Source: Bacteroidales bacterium M8 (lineage in GTDB: Bacteria; Bacteroidota; Bacteroidia; Bacteroidales; Muribaculaceae). Taken from it: 64,000 nt of DNA. The notes below the pieces were generated by a model. That model was given only the letters and a program-made list of their open reading frames with translations. It had not been told where the DNA came from and did not search any database. Location: positions 1 to 64,000 of the forward strand of contig LUJS01000046.1 in the NCBI GenBank assembly GCA_001689495.1, written 5' to 3'. Below, in pieces: positions 62,955 to 64,000 of this stretch; the stretch's first letter is position 1; every line of letters starts with the position of its first letter. The translations under genes and the position numbers were made by a program.

Positions 62955-64000
62955 ATGGCACTGAAAATAGCATTCAAGGTTCGAAAGAAACTTCCTCCCA
63001 AGTCAGAGGAAGAGGTCGGTATCTGCTTTCGTATTACCGAGAGCAACCGACTTGATATTACAATTGCCACACCCTTTACTATTCCATATCGATTCTGGGA
63101 TACAAAGGAAGGTGGCATAAAGCATGGCGCACAAACCTCAGACCGCGCTGTATTCGAGCGTCTCATTCTACTTGACTCCCGACTGAGCGCACTAAAGAAA
63201 AAACTTATCGAGGAATTGTTCCGCAAGGATTCTATAACGAAAGAGGACGCAAAGAACGTATTGGATGCTTATGTGGCAAGCATTACGCCTAAATCTGAGG
63301 GTATAATCCTCGTTGGAGAAGAAACCCCCTCTTTGCCTGATTATGTTGATTCTTTGGTCAAACGCATGAAGAGTGGCATGAAACGAATTGGTGGGGAGTC
63401 ATATACCCCAGGGACAATCAAGTCTTGGAACAGCTTTGCAAAGCTCATACGTGAGTTCTGTGATGATTTCAAGACTATGTATTTCAGAGATTTCCAATGG
63501 GAGGATTTCAACCGCGACGGTTTCCTGCAATTTCTGACCTATATGGAAGGGCGGGAATACTTGCCATCAAGCATCAACAAATATGTGAAAGACCTTAATG
63601 CTACAGTCACCGCAGCCAGTGAAGAAGGCATACTTGGAGGTCTTGTTATCCGAAAGCATTGTCCCACGAAAACGCTCAGACGCGAAGAGCAGCCAATAAA
63701 GGTATATCTGACGGAGGAAGAACTACAGGCCTTATATGAAATGCCTTTGCCGGAGGGATCCGAAAAATGCAAAGTTCGAGATATTTTCCTCTGTGGCGCC
63801 TATACCGGCCAGCGCATATCTGACTATAATAACCTAAGCCCGGAGAATTTCAAAAAGACTCCAAAGGGCTATGACATTGTAGTGCTGACGCAGGAGAAGA
63901 CAAATGCGACTGTGGTAATACCAGTTCTCAACAACAACCTACTGGCTATTGCTCGCAAATACCATTTCAGATTTCCTCGCGTAGTTGAACAGGTCCTTAA
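62955..64000 (+). CDS. Tyrosine recombinase/integrase, partial at window end
   Basis: Open from the ATG at 62955 to the end of the window, 348 codons so far, without stops. The N-terminal arm domain (FRITESNRLDITIATPF, YRFWDTKEGG), SAM-like core-binding region (about 120-220, YTPGTIKSWNSF) and start of the catalytic domain with the first catalytic Arg in GAYTGQRISDYNNL are present. The C-terminal His and Tyr boxes lie beyond the window. Bacteroidota transposon/phage-type integrase; likely intact and pointing out of the window, so a mobile element may begin here. Confidence 0.9.
   Translation, partial: MALKIAFKVRKKLPPKSEEEVGICFRITESNRLDITIATPFTIPYRFWDTKEGGIKHGAQTSDRAVFERLILLDSRLSALKKKLIEELFRKDSITKEDAKNVLDAYVASITPKSEGIILVGEETPSLPDYVDSLVKRMKSGMKRIGGESYTPGTIKSWNSFAKLIREFCDDFKTMYFRDFQWEDFNRDGFLQFLTYMEGREYLPSSINKYVKDLNATVTAASEEGILGGLVIRKHCPTKTLRREEQPIKVYLTEEELQALYEMPLPEGSEKCKVRDIFLCGAYTGQRISDYNNLSPENFKKTPKGYDIVVLTQEKTNATVVIPVLNNNLLAIARKYHFRFPRVVEQVL

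Noticed and set aside
62939..63226. - strand open frame opposite the integrase start
   Set aside because: The + strand frame from 62955 is long, uninterrupted and has recombinase motifs.
1..64000. CRISPR arrays, rRNA and tRNA genes
   Set aside because: No regularly spaced repeats and no recognisable rRNA or tRNA sequences were seen by eye; a covariance-model scan could still find a tRNA.

Overview
The window looks like a chromosomal segment of a gut Bacteroidales bacterium, most likely Muribaculaceae or a Prevotella-like relative. The signs are tandem SusC/SusD pairs, a hybrid two-component regulator, many AT-rich TAnnTTTG (-7) promoter boxes, lipoprotein signals, and several secreted proteins ending in the short VYNLQG...LxPGIYIxNGKK tail common in this group. 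I could not place it to species.

Layout. (1) 1-4.6 kb, + strand: a tightly overlapping seven-gene operon of a DKNYY-repeat protein and six small membrane proteins without clear function. (2) 4.6-6.7 kb, - strand: cyclophilin-like secreted protein, flavodoxin-type oxidoreductase, patatin-like lipase. (3) 6.9-45.1 kb: a xylan utilization locus, visibly more GC-rich than both flanks. It holds a divergent GH115 alpha-glucuronidase, the hybrid sensor/regulator, an acetylesterase, two GH43 lipoproteins, then a long same-strand series: xusA-xusB-xusC-xusD-xusE, a GH10 with inserted binding modules, a free binding-module protein, CE1, GH43, GH5, CE6, GH97, GPH symporter, a second GH10 and an unsecreted GH43 xylosidase, closed by a strong terminator. 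(4) 45.2-49.1 kb: debris and mobile DNA: a gene with an EF-Tu domain-II-like N-terminus interrupted near its start by a complete IS982-family element, a structured gene-free stretch, and two unrelated gene fragments fused at a deletion scar. (5) 49.1-55.9 kb, - strand: LytS/LytTR-type two-component pair and a second SusC/SusD pair whose SusC is broken. (6) 56.0-61.7 kb: a stand-alone receiver, a redox operon, and a divergent AraC-type regulator. (7) 61.7-64 kb: a decayed tyrosine recombinase and an intact one running off the end.

How the xylan genes fit together (inference from family knowledge): surface SusCD/XusE complexes plus the large GH10, GH5 and free binding protein capture and cut arabinoglucuronoxylan. 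CE1 and CE6-type esterases remove feruloyl and acetyl groups, GH43 enzymes remove arabinose and xylose, GH115 removes glucuronic acid, GH97 removes an alpha-linked sugar. The symporter imports xylo-oligosaccharides for the small GH10 and the unsecreted GH43. The hybrid regulator would switch the locus on.

Most notable observations: a predicted AraC operator built of 13-bp half-sites 21 bp apart, found at both ends of the window in front of redox genes; a free binding protein paralogous to the module inside the neighbouring GH10; an unrecognised C-terminal module shared by the GH5 and CE6 enzymes; the EF-Tu-like gene knocked out by a datable IS insertion; and an unusual cluster of genes with single premature stops between 55 and 63 kb.
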